Positions 53,657-62,597 are shown, numbered from the stretch's first letter. The stretch: DNA of 64,000 bases from Vreelandella lutescens (GCF_014640815.1 NZ_BMHM01000001.1:558001-622000); one strand, 5' to 3'. Translations and numbers: made by a program. Notes: generated from the sequence alone by a model not told the origin.

Positions 53657-55108
53657 ATGAGCAGCAGCCAGCATCCCACCACTAATGAAGCAGGTATTCC
53701 GGTATCGAGCGACGAGCATTCACTGACGGTAGGCGCGGATGGCCCGATCGTCATGCACGATCACTACCTGATGGAACAAATGGCGGCATTCAACCGGGAG
53801 ATGATCCCCGACCGCCAGCCCCACGCTAAAGGCAGCGGTGCCTTTGGTCATTTTGAAGTCAGCCAAGATATTAGCCGTTACACCAAAGCGAAATTTCTGC
53901 AGCCGGGCACGAAAACCGATGTGTTGATCCGTTTTTCCACCGTGGCAGGGGAGAGCGGTAGCCCAGACACCTGGCGCGACCCGCGCGGCTTCTCGATTAA
54001 GTTCTACACCGAAGAAGGCAACTTTGACATGGTGGGTAACAACACCCCCGTGTTCTTTGTGCGTGACCCAATGAAGTTCCAGCACTTCATTCACTCCCAA
54101 AAGCGCCGCGCCGATAATGGCCTGCGCGACCACGATATGCAGTGGGACTTCTGGACGCTGGTGCCTGAATCCGCCCACCAAGTGGCGTGGCTAATGGGCG
54201 ACCGCGGTGTGCCCGCCACATGGCGGCATATGAACGGCTACTCCAGCCACACTTATATGTGGGTGAACGAGGAGGGGGAACGGTTCTGGGTGAAGTATCA
54301 CTTTAAAACCGATCAAGGCATTAAGTGCATGACCCAAGAGCAGGCCGACCAGATGGCCGGCAGCGATGCGGATTACCACCGCCGCGACCTGTTCGAATCG
54401 ATCAAGCGCGGGGATTACCCTACCTGGACGCTGCACATGCAGATCATGCCGTTTGAGGATGCCAAGACCTACCGCGTTAACCCCTTCGACCTTACCAAAG
54501 TGTGGTCGCATAAAGAGTACCCGCTGATTGAAGTGGGCAAGCTAACGCTAGACCGCAACCCCACAGATTTCCACAGCGAGATCGAGCAGGCGGCATTTGA
54601 GCCCAACAACATGGTGCCGGGCACCGGGCTTTCGCCGGATAAAATGCTCTTGGCTCGCTCTATTTCCTACGCCGATGCCCACCGTGCGCGGTTAGGGGTG
54701 AACTACAAGCATATTCCGGTTAATACGCCTAAGTGCCCCGTGCACAGCTATGGCCAGGGCGGTGCAATGCGCATTCGTCACTCCACCGACCCGGTGTACA
54801 CGCCTAACAGCAAAGGTGGCCCCAAGGCAGACGGGCAGCGCTACCCGGAAGATGCGGTGTGGTCGACGGATGGGCAATTCGTGCGCGCCGCGTATACGCT
54901 GCGCAAAGACGACGATGACTGGAGCCAAGCGCACGCATTAGTGCGTGAGGTGATGGACGATGCTCAGCGCGACCGGCTGGTTTCCAACGTGGTAGGGCAC
55001 CTTTCCGATGGCGTGACTGAGCCGGTCTTGGAGCGCGCCTTTGAGTACTGGCGCAATATCGACCAAGAAGTAGGTGAACGTATTGAGCAAGGCGTTCGCG
55101 CGCAGTAG
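53657..55108 (+). CDS. Catalase (monofunctional heme, small-subunit)
   Basis: 483 residues, clade-3 small-subunit catalase. Active-site H56 ([12 protein letters not shown]), distal N in VGNNTPVFF near 128-129, and the heme-ligand tyrosine in [16 protein letters not shown] near 337-343. It degrades H2O2 in the cytosol; no signal peptide. GGAGGA precedes the ATG. It is one of four peroxide-defence genes in the window. No OxyR site was recognised. Confidence 0.94.
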   Translation: MSSSQHPTTNEAGIPVSSDEHSLTVGADGPIVMHDHYLMEQMAAFNREMIPDRQPHAKGSGAFGHFEVSQDISRYTKAKFLQPGTKTDVLIRFSTVAGESGSPDTWRDPRGFSIKFYTEEGNFDMVGNNTPVFFVRDPMKFQHFIHSQKRRADNGLRDHDMQWDFWTLVPESAHQVAWLMGDRGVPATWRHMNGYSSHTYMWVNEEGERFWVKYHFKTDQGIKCMTQEQADQMAGSDADYHRRDLFESIKRGDYPTWTLHMQIMPFEDAKTYRVNPFDLTKVWSHKEYPLIEVGKLTLDRNPTDFHSEIEQAAFEPNNMVPGTGLSPDKMLLARSISYADAHRARLGVNYKHIPVNTPKCPVHSYGQGGAMRIRHSTDPVYTPNSKGGPKADGQRYPEDAVWSTDGQFVRAAYTLRKDDDDWSQAHALVREVMDDAQRDRLVSNVVGHLSDGVTEPVLERAFEYWRNIDQEVGERIEQGVRAQ

Positions 55109-55123
55109 TCACTCAAAAGAAAA

Positions 55124-55151
55124 CGCCCAACGATACATCGCTGGGCGTTAG
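55124..55151. terminator. Hairpin between catalase and dusA (bidirectional)
   Basis: AACGCCCA / TGGGCGTT around a 12-base loop, preceded by CAAAAGAAA. Between convergent genes; T-run on + is short. Confidence 0.6.
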
Positions 55152-55174
55152 TGAAACCGTCAGCCCGTCGGCCG

Positions 55175-56218
55175 TTAGGTCACGGGCTGGCTGTTTATTT
55201 GCTCGTCGATAGGCTCCGCTTCAAACTCAGGCTCGCGAACCAAGCCAAGCGCGTCATCAAACAAGCGTAAGCCCGCACCCTCTTTATGTGCGTGCTCCGA
55301 GAGATGACGACGGAATCGACGCCCGCCAGGACAGCCCTGGAAAAGCCCCAGCAAATGCCGCGTAATGTGGTTCAGCTTGGCCCCTTCATCCAGCCGCTGC
55401 TGAATGTACGGGCGAAACGCCGTGGCCGCTTCCAAACGTGTACGGGCAGGGCCGGGCTCGCCAAAGAGGTGCTCATCCACACCCGCTAGTAGCCACGGAT
55501 TTTGGTACGCCTCACGACCCACCATCACGCTATCCACCTGCTCAAGCTGCGCTTGGCACTCCGCCAGAGTTTTAATCCCGCCGTTGATACCAATATGCAG
55601 CTCAGGATGGCTCTGCTTTAAGCGGTGCACGCGAGGGTAATTGAGCGGCGGAATATCGCGATTCTCTTTTGGCGACAGCCCCTGCAGCCACGCCTTGCGG
55701 GCGTGCACGGTAAACACTTCACAGCCTGCTGAGGCCACAATATCAATAAACCGCGCTAAATCTGCGTCTTCATCTTGGTCATCAATACCAATACGACACT
55801 TCACCGTGACCGGAATCGACACCGCCGCCTGCATAGCCTTCACCGCAGCGGCCACTTTTTCAGGGTGGCCCATTAGGCACGCGCCAATCATATTGTTCTG
55901 CACCCGGTCGCTGGGGCAGCCAACGTTCAAGTTGACCTCATCATAGCCCCACGCCTGCGCAATCGCCGCGCACTCCGCCAGCTCACCCGCATCGCTGCCC
56001 CCCAACTGCAACGCAATCGGATGCTCCACCTCGCTATAGCCCAAAAAGCGCTCGCGAGGAGAACCATGCAGCACCGCACCCGTGGTCACCATCTCGGTAT
56101 ACAGCAGCGCCCGCTTGGTGAGTGTGCGTGCGAAGGCGCGGTAGTCGCGGGTCGTCCAGTCCATCATGGGGGCGACGGAAAATCGGCGGGCCGCATCTGC
56201 TGGGTTTTGTTTCGTCAT
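55175..56218 (-). CDS. dusA: tRNA-dihydrouridine(20/20a) synthase DusA
   Basis: 347 residues from the ATG at 56218. N-terminal RFSVAPMMDWTTRDYRAFARTL, catalytic cysteine in NLNVGCPSDRVQ, FMN-binding KCRIGIDD and HARKAWLQGLSPKENRDIPPL: DusA type. It reduces uridines in the tRNA D-loop using FMN and NADPH. ATGs at 56233 and a GTG at 56257 are also in frame. The DNA upstream of its 5' end is accessory, and dusA is a known integration target of some phage integrases. Confidence 0.94.
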   Translation of the reverse strand: MTKQNPADAARRFSVAPMMDWTTRDYRAFARTLTKRALLYTEMVTTGAVLHGSPRERFLGYSEVEHPIALQLGGSDAGELAECAAIAQAWGYDEVNLNVGCPSDRVQNNMIGACLMGHPEKVAAAVKAMQAAVSIPVTVKCRIGIDDQDEDADLARFIDIVASAGCEVFTVHARKAWLQGLSPKENRDIPPLNYPRVHRLKQSHPELHIGINGGIKTLAECQAQLEQVDSVMVGREAYQNPWLLAGVDEHLFGEPGPARTRLEAATAFRPYIQQRLDEGAKLNHITRHLLGLFQGCPGGRRFRRHLSEHAHKEGAGLRLFDDALGLVREPEFEAEPIDEQINSQPVT

Positions 56219-57204
56219 ATTAATCACTTGCATACTTGGTATGCGATGTAAGTACACACATCTATTGCCCTCTGATCGCGGCTATTTGCTAAATGAACCG
56301 TAGCACCATGACCTACCATGGTGGCTATCAGAAGTGGTGGGCGCGTTGGCGGGCAATTGTACGCAAGAAAGGGGTGGCAGCACAAAATAAGTCACTGCGC
56401 TTTGATACGCGTGTGTTAGCGCTTCAATAATTCCTCCTGACATCGCTGTTGTTCATAACTCTTGCTGGATACTGATTATTTTTACAGTATAGGGTCTAGG
56501 CGTGGTGCGGTGCATAGCTCATAATGGAGCCAACAGGAGAAAGCGAATGCTAGTGAGCTCCTAGCGGCCTGCCGTGGTGGGTCTGTCTGTAGCACCCCGC
56601 GGTAGCAGATATAGACCGGCGCAAGTTTCCGCCTAGCTGTTTTCTGGTTGAGATCAGCGACGAGGTGCCCCCAGGTGGGCCATAGATGGAAGGCGATGTG
56701 CTGATAGTGGATGAAGCCCACTCGTATGGTCACGACGATCTGATGGTGAGGGCTAGTTCCGATTATTCAAAACCAACCGCGTCGGCAGCCGCTGCCGCTT
56801 GCTGCCACCCTCAGGTGGGGAAGGGTACTTCATTACCGCGAAGCAGTTTCGCGGAGTGGTGGTCAGGCCGGCGCGGTGTTGGGCGGTGTAAGCCATTTCT
56901 TACAAAAGTATGGCGAAAGGCTTACATCATCGGTTAAGTTTATTTGTCATAGTGACCTTGTCGCCCAATAGAATGCGTTGTTCTAGCTCTTCGTCAGAAT
57001 ATTGCGACAATAAAAATCCCCGGCCATGTGGAGTGGCTGGGGGGTGTATTGGATCATGGCCTGAGCGGTACGGCTGGTTGCCCCAATGCTGGTATGCACG
57101 CGGGAGTAAGTGCACCAGGCATGCTGTGAATGGAGTGGCCGTTCTAATTGGCCGTTATAGCCAGCGGCGGAAGATTTTTAATATCAGAATAAAAGGGACT
57201 CAAC
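56219..57204. other. Gene-poor stretch at the start of the accessory region
   Basis: 986 bases without a convincing gene. Near dusA is the palindrome GCATAC-TTG-GTATGC (56230-56244), possibly an operator. Around 56490-56730 a minus-strand open frame of 83 codons has a composition unlike a real protein. TGTAAGCC and GGCTTACA (56887-56894, 56919-56926) form an inverted pair with about 24 bases between. The look is of decayed mobile-element DNA, but I recognise no transposase, ends or integrase. Confidence 0.5.
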
Positions 57205-58275
57205 ATGGTGGGACAACCGTTAGACGGAGTACTTAATCAGGCGCAACGTAACACGCTAGAAATCGTAGATTTCATTTTTCATATCATTGACCCCGAGGCT
57301 CCTGGGAAGGTAATAAAGCTCGACGAGGTTCAGCTGCAAGATAAACAGAAAACTTTCTTTCTTGATAGGCTGAGGGACATCGCTGAAGGCACACAATATG
57401 TTTTTAATCCCGATGCAGTGAATCTGCAGGAACAAAGTCAACAGCTCATTGAGGATCGTGATGGATTCGTTGAGCTTTCATACCTAATGACTCAAGAGTT
57501 TGCACGTCTCCACCGTGGTCAAATGTCGGCGGGTGTTTTCATTGTCTCAGTGGTTAAGTACCTAGCCGATGCACATGATTGGCAACAATTAGCGTTCCTA
57601 GTAAAGATGGATCAACAGGAATCATTTGCTTACAGCTATGAAGAGATAGACGGTCGGAGATTAGCTGTTGTCAACGAAATTCCCAATGCTCTCAACGAGA
57701 ATAAACATGCGATTCAAAAGAGTGCGTTAATCGATCCTGTAAATCAGTTTGCTTGGGATGTATTGGCCTTTGATCGTGTCAAAAAGCCAGTATTGAGTGA
57801 TTACTTCCAGTCTTTCCTAGGCGTAATTGAACGACAGCAGGATGCAGCATTAACCCGGATGGCTTATTCAGCAGTTCGGAAGTGGGCTAAAGATGTACCC
57901 CGGGATCAACTTCCTCCTGGAGAAGATGTAAACACTTACAGAGAAAGAGCTCTTAATTACCTAAACGACCATGATACTTTTGAGACGGATGCATTTCTTG
58001 ATTCAGTAGTAAAAGATGAAAATGCTGAGCGAAAAGCACAGCATATGGGGGCACTACGAGATGCCTTAGCTGAAAATGGCGTAGCGGGCCAAAGCTTTCG
58101 GCCTCGTCCCGATTCCCTGCCTAAAAAGCAGCGCAAACAGGTCTATGAGACCTCAGAAGGTGTTACGATAATATATGAAGGCAGTCGTGAGGAAGCCGGC
58201 ATGCACATTGAAGATATAGATGGTGGCGGCAAGCGTATCACTATCGAAACCCACCAGCTAACGCCTAAAGGTTAG
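57205..58275 (+). CDS. Nucleoid-associated protein, NdpA/YejK (NA37) family
   Basis: 356 residues that I assign to the 37-kDa nucleoid-associated family from its plan: N-terminal helical part, AGVFIVSVVKYL and LAFLVKMDQQESFAYSY strand region near 109-150, ALIDPVNQFAWDVLAFDRVKKPVLSDYF at about 172-200 (the YLTFLKGR-like core), and a C-terminal domain ending IYEGSREEAGMHIEDID. YejK binds DNA nonspecifically; in mobile DNA, relatives occur in putative defence loci. The gene is far more A/T-rich than its surroundings and is 7 bases from the next gene, with which it probably forms a unit. The match is by eye, not by search. Confidence 0.7.
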   Translation: MVGQPLDGVLNQAQRNTLEIVDFIFHIIDPEAPGKVIKLDEVQLQDKQKTFFLDRLRDIAEGTQYVFNPDAVNLQEQSQQLIEDRDGFVELSYLMTQEFARLHRGQMSAGVFIVSVVKYLADAHDWQQLAFLVKMDQQESFAYSYEEIDGRRLAVVNEIPNALNENKHAIQKSALIDPVNQFAWDVLAFDRVKKPVLSDYFQSFLGVIERQQDAALTRMAYSAVRKWAKDVPRDQLPPGEDVNTYRERALNYLNDHDTFETDAFLDSVVKDENAERKAQHMGALRDALAENGVAGQSFRPRPDSLPKKQRKQVYETSEGVTIIYEGSREEAGMHIEDIDGGGKRITIETHQLTPKG

Positions 58276-58282
58276 AGCCGCA

Positions 58283-59731
58283 ATGTATCCTGTTTTGGAT
58301 CTGCTCCAGGCCATTGATGATCTTCGCCCTCATGCATCGCAAGAAATTGATGAGGGCTTACGCTTGATTATGGAAGGTGATGAGCTTAGCGCATCTGTGC
58401 GGGAAAGGCTGTTGAGCGTATTTAACCACATTGAGCGATTAGGCATTGAATCGCCAATGCTGAAAATCGTTGATACTGGTGACACTATTGATGCAGAAGA
58501 TCTATCTACAAGCGATTTTGATGGTGAGCCTTGGCGTTTAATCTTAGGTAAAACGCCCATAGCAGGTTGCCTCCGAGCAAGAGGCGATGAGACAACATTA
58601 CTGTTCTTTAGTGTTAATGGTTTCCAGCAGTGGCTTATGAACTGGGACCCTTGCTTGTACCCTACAGGCAATGTCCCTGACTTTGCGAAGCCCGTGACAA
58701 TAAGAGTTCAAGGGCTTTCGCAAAGTGTTGGAGGACCACTTCTCTGGGTTATGCCTCCAGGAGCGCCATGCCCTAACGTTGAAACAATTAGCCTGCCCGA
58801 ATCTAAAGAGGTTCATGGATTAATTCATACTAACGCTACCCGTGGTCTTCGGGTTTGCCCTATGGGATATGCTCTAACCTGGGGAGATTTAGAAAATCCA
58901 GAAGTAGCTCCATTGGTTAAATTGAGCTCAATGGTAATGTCTGTTTGTCTTGTGCAAGAATTACGCTGTATTGAAGGTCGTTATGAAGCTACCCTGAAAG
59001 GCACAAAGCGTATTTCTATGCCGTTGTATGATGAAGATCAGATTGTAAGCGCTAAGACACTAAAGATTTTAATCGAGGCAGTTCTCTGGGTATATGAAGA
59101 GAGACCCGAAACTCGCCTCAGTCTAGTAATGGACAGGTTGTCAATCGATATTGAGCGAGAACAATCTTTGCTTTCAGGTATGGAAAATCACCTCGGAGCC
59201 GCTCTGTACCAAGCGCGTGATAGCTATGCATTTGTTATTCTAGAGCGTAAAGACGCCTACCATAAAGAAGTGCGCGAGCTTATGAAGGACATGAAATCTC
59301 ATGCAGATTTATACGCTGCGAAGGTCCGTGAACTTGTTAATTCGCTCACACGTGATGCACTTGGTATTTTATTTTTTGTTGCTTTTTCGTTCATTGCCAA
59401 ATTCGATAAGAACAACTTCGCAGACCTATTGGTTAGCGCTGAGTTGGCATTTTTGGTAAAAGTTCTGTCTTGCTATTTATTACTGTCATTTGCTCTTCAA
59501 TTATCTGCACACTGGCGAGATGTTTTGCTTGCTGATCAAGAAAGCAAAGCATGGCTCGATGTATTACAGCACTATTCATCACAGGCGGATAAGCAAAACC
59601 GTTTTCTGCAGCCTATCGATAAGCGGCGAAGAACTTTCTATTTTTTCTTGTTTATTACAGGTTGTGCTTATTCATTACTAGCTTGGGCAACATGGAACTT
59701 GCCAAAGATCATTGAACCTTGGATTGGTTAG
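58283..59731 (+). CDS. Unrecognised protein with C-terminal membrane segments, partner of NA37 gene
   Basis: 482 residues; I do not recognise a family. The N-terminal 320 or so residues are soluble with no catalytic motif I can name (patches such as VRVCPMGYALTWGDL and GGPLLWVMPPGAPCP). A charged probably coiled helix (YHKEVRELMKDMKSHADLY, near 332-350) is followed by three hydrophobic segments at about 363-381, 391-414 and 455-475. The layout, a sensor or adaptor domain plus short membrane bundle, is common among membrane-acting effectors of defence systems, which is inference only. Same A/T-rich composition as the NA37 gene, 7 bases upstream; a terminator follows. Confidence 0.7.
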   Translation: MYPVLDLLQAIDDLRPHASQEIDEGLRLIMEGDELSASVRERLLSVFNHIERLGIESPMLKIVDTGDTIDAEDLSTSDFDGEPWRLILGKTPIAGCLRARGDETTLLFFSVNGFQQWLMNWDPCLYPTGNVPDFAKPVTIRVQGLSQSVGGPLLWVMPPGAPCPNVETISLPESKEVHGLIHTNATRGLRVCPMGYALTWGDLENPEVAPLVKLSSMVMSVCLVQELRCIEGRYEATLKGTKRISMPLYDEDQIVSAKTLKILIEAVLWVYEERPETRLSLVMDRLSIDIEREQSLLSGMENHLGAALYQARDSYAFVILERKDAYHKEVRELMKDMKSHADLYAAKVRELVNSLTRDALGILFFVAFSFIAKFDKNNFADLLVSAELAFLVKVLSCYLLLSFALQLSAHWRDVLLADQESKAWLDVLQHYSSQADKQNRFLQPIDKRRRTFYFFLFITGCAYSLLAWATWNLPKIIEPWIG

Positions 59732-59753
59732 CTATAATAAATGACAATAAAGG

Positions 59754-59782
59754 AAAGCCCCGCTAATTTTGCGGGGCTTTTT
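59754..59782. terminator. Terminator after the NA37/membrane cassette
   Basis: AAAGCCCCGC / GCGGGGCTTT with loop TAATTTT, then TT. It lies between the cassette (+) and the VapC45-like gene (-) and can serve both. Confidence 0.85.
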
Positions 59783-59793
59783 GTACAAAACGA

Positions 59794-60216
59794 TCAATTA
59801 ACAGCTTTCCTACGTCCCTTTAGCTTGGGGGATCTTACCCAAGTCAGGTCGTAGTGCATGGGGCCTGTTGTCTGAATCACTTCTTTTGATATGACGGGCC
59901 ACCATTCAATCAAGCGCAGCGCGGTTTGCCAGACGTTTTTCTTTTTCCAGTCCTTACCCAGGTTAATTGTGGTAATCCCGCAATATTCGAAGGCAAGCAT
60001 TTCCGGGTCACCTTTATTGAAGCGATCCTTCGACAGGATCACCCAGGTTTCCTCTGATTGTTGAAGGCGTTCAAGCCACACTTGATCAGGCACACCATGA
60101 CCACCGTTAAAGGTTTTGGCATGCACGACGGTATGGCTTTCTGTACAGAGTTGGGCTAAGTGGTTAAGAGCGCTGGCAATGTGATGGCTGATATTTTCGT
60201 CAATGAAGAAGTGCAC
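59794..60216 (-). CDS. PIN-like toxin (VapC45/DUF5615 type)
   Basis: 140 residues: MHFFIDENISHHIA holds the first acidic residues of a PIN fold, LSKDRFNKGDPE near 71-82 the middle acidic site, and ITTINLGKDWKKKN follows. This matches the PIN-like VapC45 group, predicted RNases of toxin-antitoxin pairs. It overlaps the upstream DUF433 antitoxin gene by 17 bases, the usual arrangement. G+C composition is close to the chromosome, unlike the cassette at 57205. Confidence 0.82.
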   Translation of the reverse strand: MHFFIDENISHHIASALNHLAQLCTESHTVVHAKTFNGGHGVPDQVWLERLQQSEETWVILSKDRFNKGDPEMLAFEYCGITTINLGKDWKKKNVWQTALRLIEWWPVISKEVIQTTGPMHYDLTWVRSPKLKGRRKAVN

Positions 60217-60880
60217 CCGATAAAATCCTTTTTTCGAATTTCACGGCGCGTTCTACTTCCTCTTGCGTCACGTCATACGCACGGGCTGCTGCATCAGCGC
60301 TGCCTTCTACCTCGGCCGCCTGGGCCAGTGTGGCCGTGGGCATGTGGCTAGGCAGCACGATGGGCTTGCCGAAGGCAAAGCGAGGATCAACCACAATGTT
60401 CTCGTCTTCGGGATCAGGCTTCCAGCGAATGGGGTAGCCAGATGGGTCGAACTCAATATCCGCTTTCAGCGAAGGGGAGATCACTGAGTGAAATACGTTT
60501 TGACGTTTCACTAGGTCAGTGATGGCCATTTCGCCGCTGTCTTCCAGCACTTTCAAAAACACTTTCTTGCCATCGGTGCTGAGCTGGGGATTGATCAGGG
60601 GATAGTCACGCTGCAAGTAGTCTCTGAGTACGTGCAGTGCTTCACGAATCACCGGCAAGCTCACGTTGTGGCGACGGAATTGCTCTACCGCACGCAGTTC
60701 TAGAAGGTCTTTAAAGCTCAGCGTGTCTTCTGCGCCAAGCGCTTGGGGCTCAGGTTCCCATAACGGACCTTTGGCTGACCGCTCAGGCATAAGCCAGCGG
60801 CGGATCTTCTCCGCGTCTACGCCAATGAGGCGTTCTGCTTGCCTGGGGCTGTAAAGCCCGATGTTAGTGAATGCGGTCAT
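60200..60880 (-). CDS. DUF433 antitoxin (VapB45 type)
   Basis: 226 residues. N-terminal MerR-like winged helix (GLYSPRQAERLIGVDAEKIRRWL), a middle region with FKDLLELRAVEQFRRHNVSLPVIREAL, and a DUF433 HTH tail (VVDPRFAFGKPIVLPSHMPTATL ... AARAYDVTQEEVERAVKFE). Together with the following PIN-like gene it is a VapBC45 pair, the antitoxin first. The promoter contains paired palindromes (60974-61031) suitable for autoregulation. Confidence 0.85.
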   Translation of the reverse strand: MTAFTNIGLYSPRQAERLIGVDAEKIRRWLMPERSAKGPLWEPEPQALGAEDTLSFKDLLELRAVEQFRRHNVSLPVIREALHVLRDYLQRDYPLINPQLSTDGKKVFLKVLEDSGEMAITDLVKRQNVFHSVISPSLKADIEFDPSGYPIRWKPDPEDENIVVDPRFAFGKPIVLPSHMPTATLAQAAEVEGSADAAARAYDVTQEEVERAVKFEKRILSGALLH

Positions 60881-60973
60881 GGTCTACCCCCCAGCGTGCG
60901 CTAGGTGTGAAATGCGGCGGCTTGTGCGTGGTGTCTTTTTGAGTCTTTTACGCTGTTATACATGGCTATAGTC

Positions 60974-61031
60974 TGACACTTTAAGTGTACAGCGCAAGGA
61001 ATATCGGCCACAAAAAGTGTCATTTTGACAC
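60974..61031. promoter_or_regulatory. Palindromic operators upstream of the VapBC45-like pair
   Basis: TGACACTTTAAGTGTAC (60974-60990, with the arms ACACT/AGTGT) and AAAGTGTCATTTTGACACC (61014-61031 region, arms GTGTCA/TGACAC). Both share the unit TGACACTTT or its complement. They sit 94-150 bases before the antitoxin start. Confidence 0.65.
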
Positions 61032-61141
61032 CTTTCGTGTTGCACTGCGTCAACTTATCTTGTGTGGTTTTTCTGGTTAAGTAACTGTTTTTTAAAAACA
61101 GTATTTTAAGTGGTCGCGTTGCCCGCTGGGATGCATCCACC

Positions 61142-61166
61142 AAAAAAGCCCCGCGCGTGCGGGGCT
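61142..61166 (-). terminator. Terminator of the hicB remnant
   Basis: AGCCCCGC / GCGGGGCT with loop ACGC, followed on the minus strand by TTTTTTG. 13 bases after the hicB-like stop. Confidence 0.8.
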
Positions 61167-61178
61167 GTTGCGTGAGGG

Positions 61179-61499
61179 TTAGCTGGCTTGTTTGTTCCTG
61201 GCCAGTTCGGCCATGGCGACGCGGGAGAGAAAGCCGGAGCGGGTTTTGTCGCCGGGGTGGCGGGCGACGAAGTCGTCGATCTGTTTGACTAGGAGGTCGG
61301 GCAGGGTGACGTTGATCTTGTGGCTTTTGCCCAGGTAGGGCGTCACGTCGATATCGACGACGGCCCAGATCCAGCCGGTGAAGTCGGGGTTGTCCATATG
61401 GTGTTCGATGGACGTGGCTTCGGGGATGGGGTCGCCGCACTCGACCGCGACTTCCAGCCAGCCATCAATGGCTTCTTTGGCGTTGGCCAGGGCGTTGCA
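61179..61499 (-). pseudogene. HicB-family antitoxin, 5'-truncated
   Basis: The minus-strand frame reads NALANAKEAIDGWLEVAVE, then GDPIPEATSIEHHMDNPDFTGW, WAVVDIDVTPYLGKSHKINV and ends ELARNKQAS: the second half of the RNase-H-like domain and the C-terminal RHH-type DNA-binding part of HicB. It breaks off at an in-frame TGA at 61500-61502, so roughly 40 N-terminal residues and the hicA toxin gene are missing. A 72-codon open frame from an internal ATG at 61397 remains, but a functional antitoxin is unlikely. The terminator beyond is intact. Confidence 0.75.
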
Positions 61500-61544
61500 T
61501 CAATTTGAGCCCACAAAGATGATTTTTAGGCATTTTAATACTTC

Positions 61545-61847
61545 TCAATCGTTATAGTAAAAATTGCGGCGGCTAGCGGCATCAGCGCGGCGCTCGGCGT
61601 TTTGGAGCGCGCGCTGTACCTGTTCATTGAGCAAGCGTGCCAGCGCTTGCTCATTGATGCCGGGGGCGGCGTGTACTTCGATGTTGATACCGCCGTGAAT
61701 TACTAGCCTGCCGTTGGCGTGGCTTTGTAGCGGTGGGCGGGCGTCGATCTGTATCGCGCTGGTGTCGATGCGCAGCGTGTCGAATGCAAGCGGAAGAGAT
61801 AGGTGTTTAGCGAAGTGGTAGCGTCGTCGGGTATTAATGTGGTGGTT
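61545..61847 (-). pseudogene. Phage tail tape-measure protein, C-terminal remnant
   Basis: On the minus strand the frame ending at 61545 reads LAFDTLRIDTSAIQIDARPP, then HANGRLVIHGGINIEVHAAP, GINEQALARLLNEQVQRAL and ends SRRNFYYND. The pattern IHxxINIxVHAAPGxxExxLAxL...YND is typical of the last residues of tape-measure proteins of P2/Mu-like tails, from family memory. No ATG opens it and no other tail gene adjoins, so it is a leftover of a prophage. Confidence 0.6.
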
Positions 61848-61886
61848 TACGCCGTGTTAGCAGGGCAGAGAGTGGGCTTTTTTAGC

Positions 61887-61930
61887 TTTTAGCTAAAATT
61901 TTTCGATATTTTTTCGCTGTTAGCTATAAT
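61887..61930 (+). promoter_or_regulatory. Promoter/operator of the RelE-type pair
   Basis: TTTTAGCTAAAA (61887-61898) is a perfect palindrome; TTAGCT recurs at 61882 and 61920, and TATAAT (61925-61930) is a -10 candidate. It would start transcription at about the toxin start codon. Confidence 0.45.
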
Positions 61931-61937
61931 GATGGTG

Positions 61938-62190
61938 ATGAAAACGATCACTTACCGTAAAAGCGCGTTAAAGGTGTTGCAGCGAATGCCACGGCCGGAG
62001 TCGAGGCGCATACAAGGCAAAATCAAGGCCTATGCGGAAGACCCGGAAAGCCAGCGCAATAATGTGAAAGCGTTGAAGGGGAGCGGGTATATTTGCCTGC
62101 GGGTAGGTGATTGGCGGGTGATCCATCGACGAGCGCGGCGATGTGCTGGATATCATTAACATCGGTGCCCGTGGCGGTGTGTATCAATAG
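61938..62190 (+). pseudogene. RelE/ParE-family toxin with a frameshift
   Basis: The N-terminal part (MKTITYRKSALKVLQRMP ... YICLRVGDWRVI) is a RelE/ParE-type mRNA interferase or gyrase-inhibitor fold. After base 62123 a single extra C in ATCCATC throws the frame; the other frame continues with IDERGDVLDIINIGARGGVYQ and a stop at 62188-62190, exactly the family C-terminus. So the toxin is inactivated, or this is an assembly error. The intact antitoxin gene follows 44 bases on. Confidence 0.8.
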
Positions 62191-62234
62191 CGCACCCATA
62201 ATGCGCCCATAACAGCCAATGAACAGGAGGCGGC

Positions 62235-62597
62235 ATGAGCGTCCCTCAAATTATTCAAACACCCACCGGTGAGAGATTGGTGGTGCTACCTGAGCAGGAG
62301 TACCACGCGCTGCTTGCGCGGTTGGAAGATCAAGACGATATCAACGCAGCCAACGCTGTCGTAGCGCGCGGTGAAGAGTCGTTTCCCGAGGCGGTCGTGG
62401 ATGCACTGCTGGAGGGTGTGGCCCCTGTGAAGGTGTACCGCGAATACCGTGGGCTGCGTGCAGGGGAGTTGGCGACAAAAGCAGGCATTAGCCAGGGCTA
62501 CCTTTCCGAAATAGAGTCGGGTAAAAAAGGCGGCTCGCTGAGTGTGCTGAACCGCATTGCGGCCGCTTTAGAGGTTGAGTTACGTGACCTAACTTAA
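62235..62597 (+). CDS. HTH antitoxin (Phd-like N-terminus plus XRE domain)
   Basis: 120 residues: N-terminal VPQIIQTPTGERLVVLPEQEYHALL like Phd/YefM-type antitoxins, and a C-terminal XRE HTH at about 68-110 (LRAGELATKAGISQGYLSEIESGKKGG, LNRIAAALEVEL). Positioned after the RelE-type toxin, as in HigBA-like reversed operons. It would bind the toxin and its own promoter. Since the toxin is frameshifted, it may survive as a solitary antitoxin able to block related toxins. Confidence 0.82.
   Translation: MSVPQIIQTPTGERLVVLPEQEYHALLARLEDQDDINAANAVVARGEESFPEAVVDALLEGVAPVKVYREYRGLRAGELATKAGISQGYLSEIESGKKGGSLSVLNRIAAALEVELRDLT

Noticed and set aside
55860..56218. Search for a second copy of the dusA 5' segment as an att site further right
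   Set aside because: No matching stretch was seen between 56219 and 64000 by eye.
56482..56733. 83-codon minus-strand frame, considered as a transposase fragment
   Set aside because: No transposase motif or terminal repeats could be identified; left as unexplained sequence.
60901..61440. 179-codon minus-strand open frame over the hicB remnant
   Set aside because: It is Arg/Pro/His-rich out-of-frame translation; the HicB frame explains the region and the 3' half covers the VapBC promoter.
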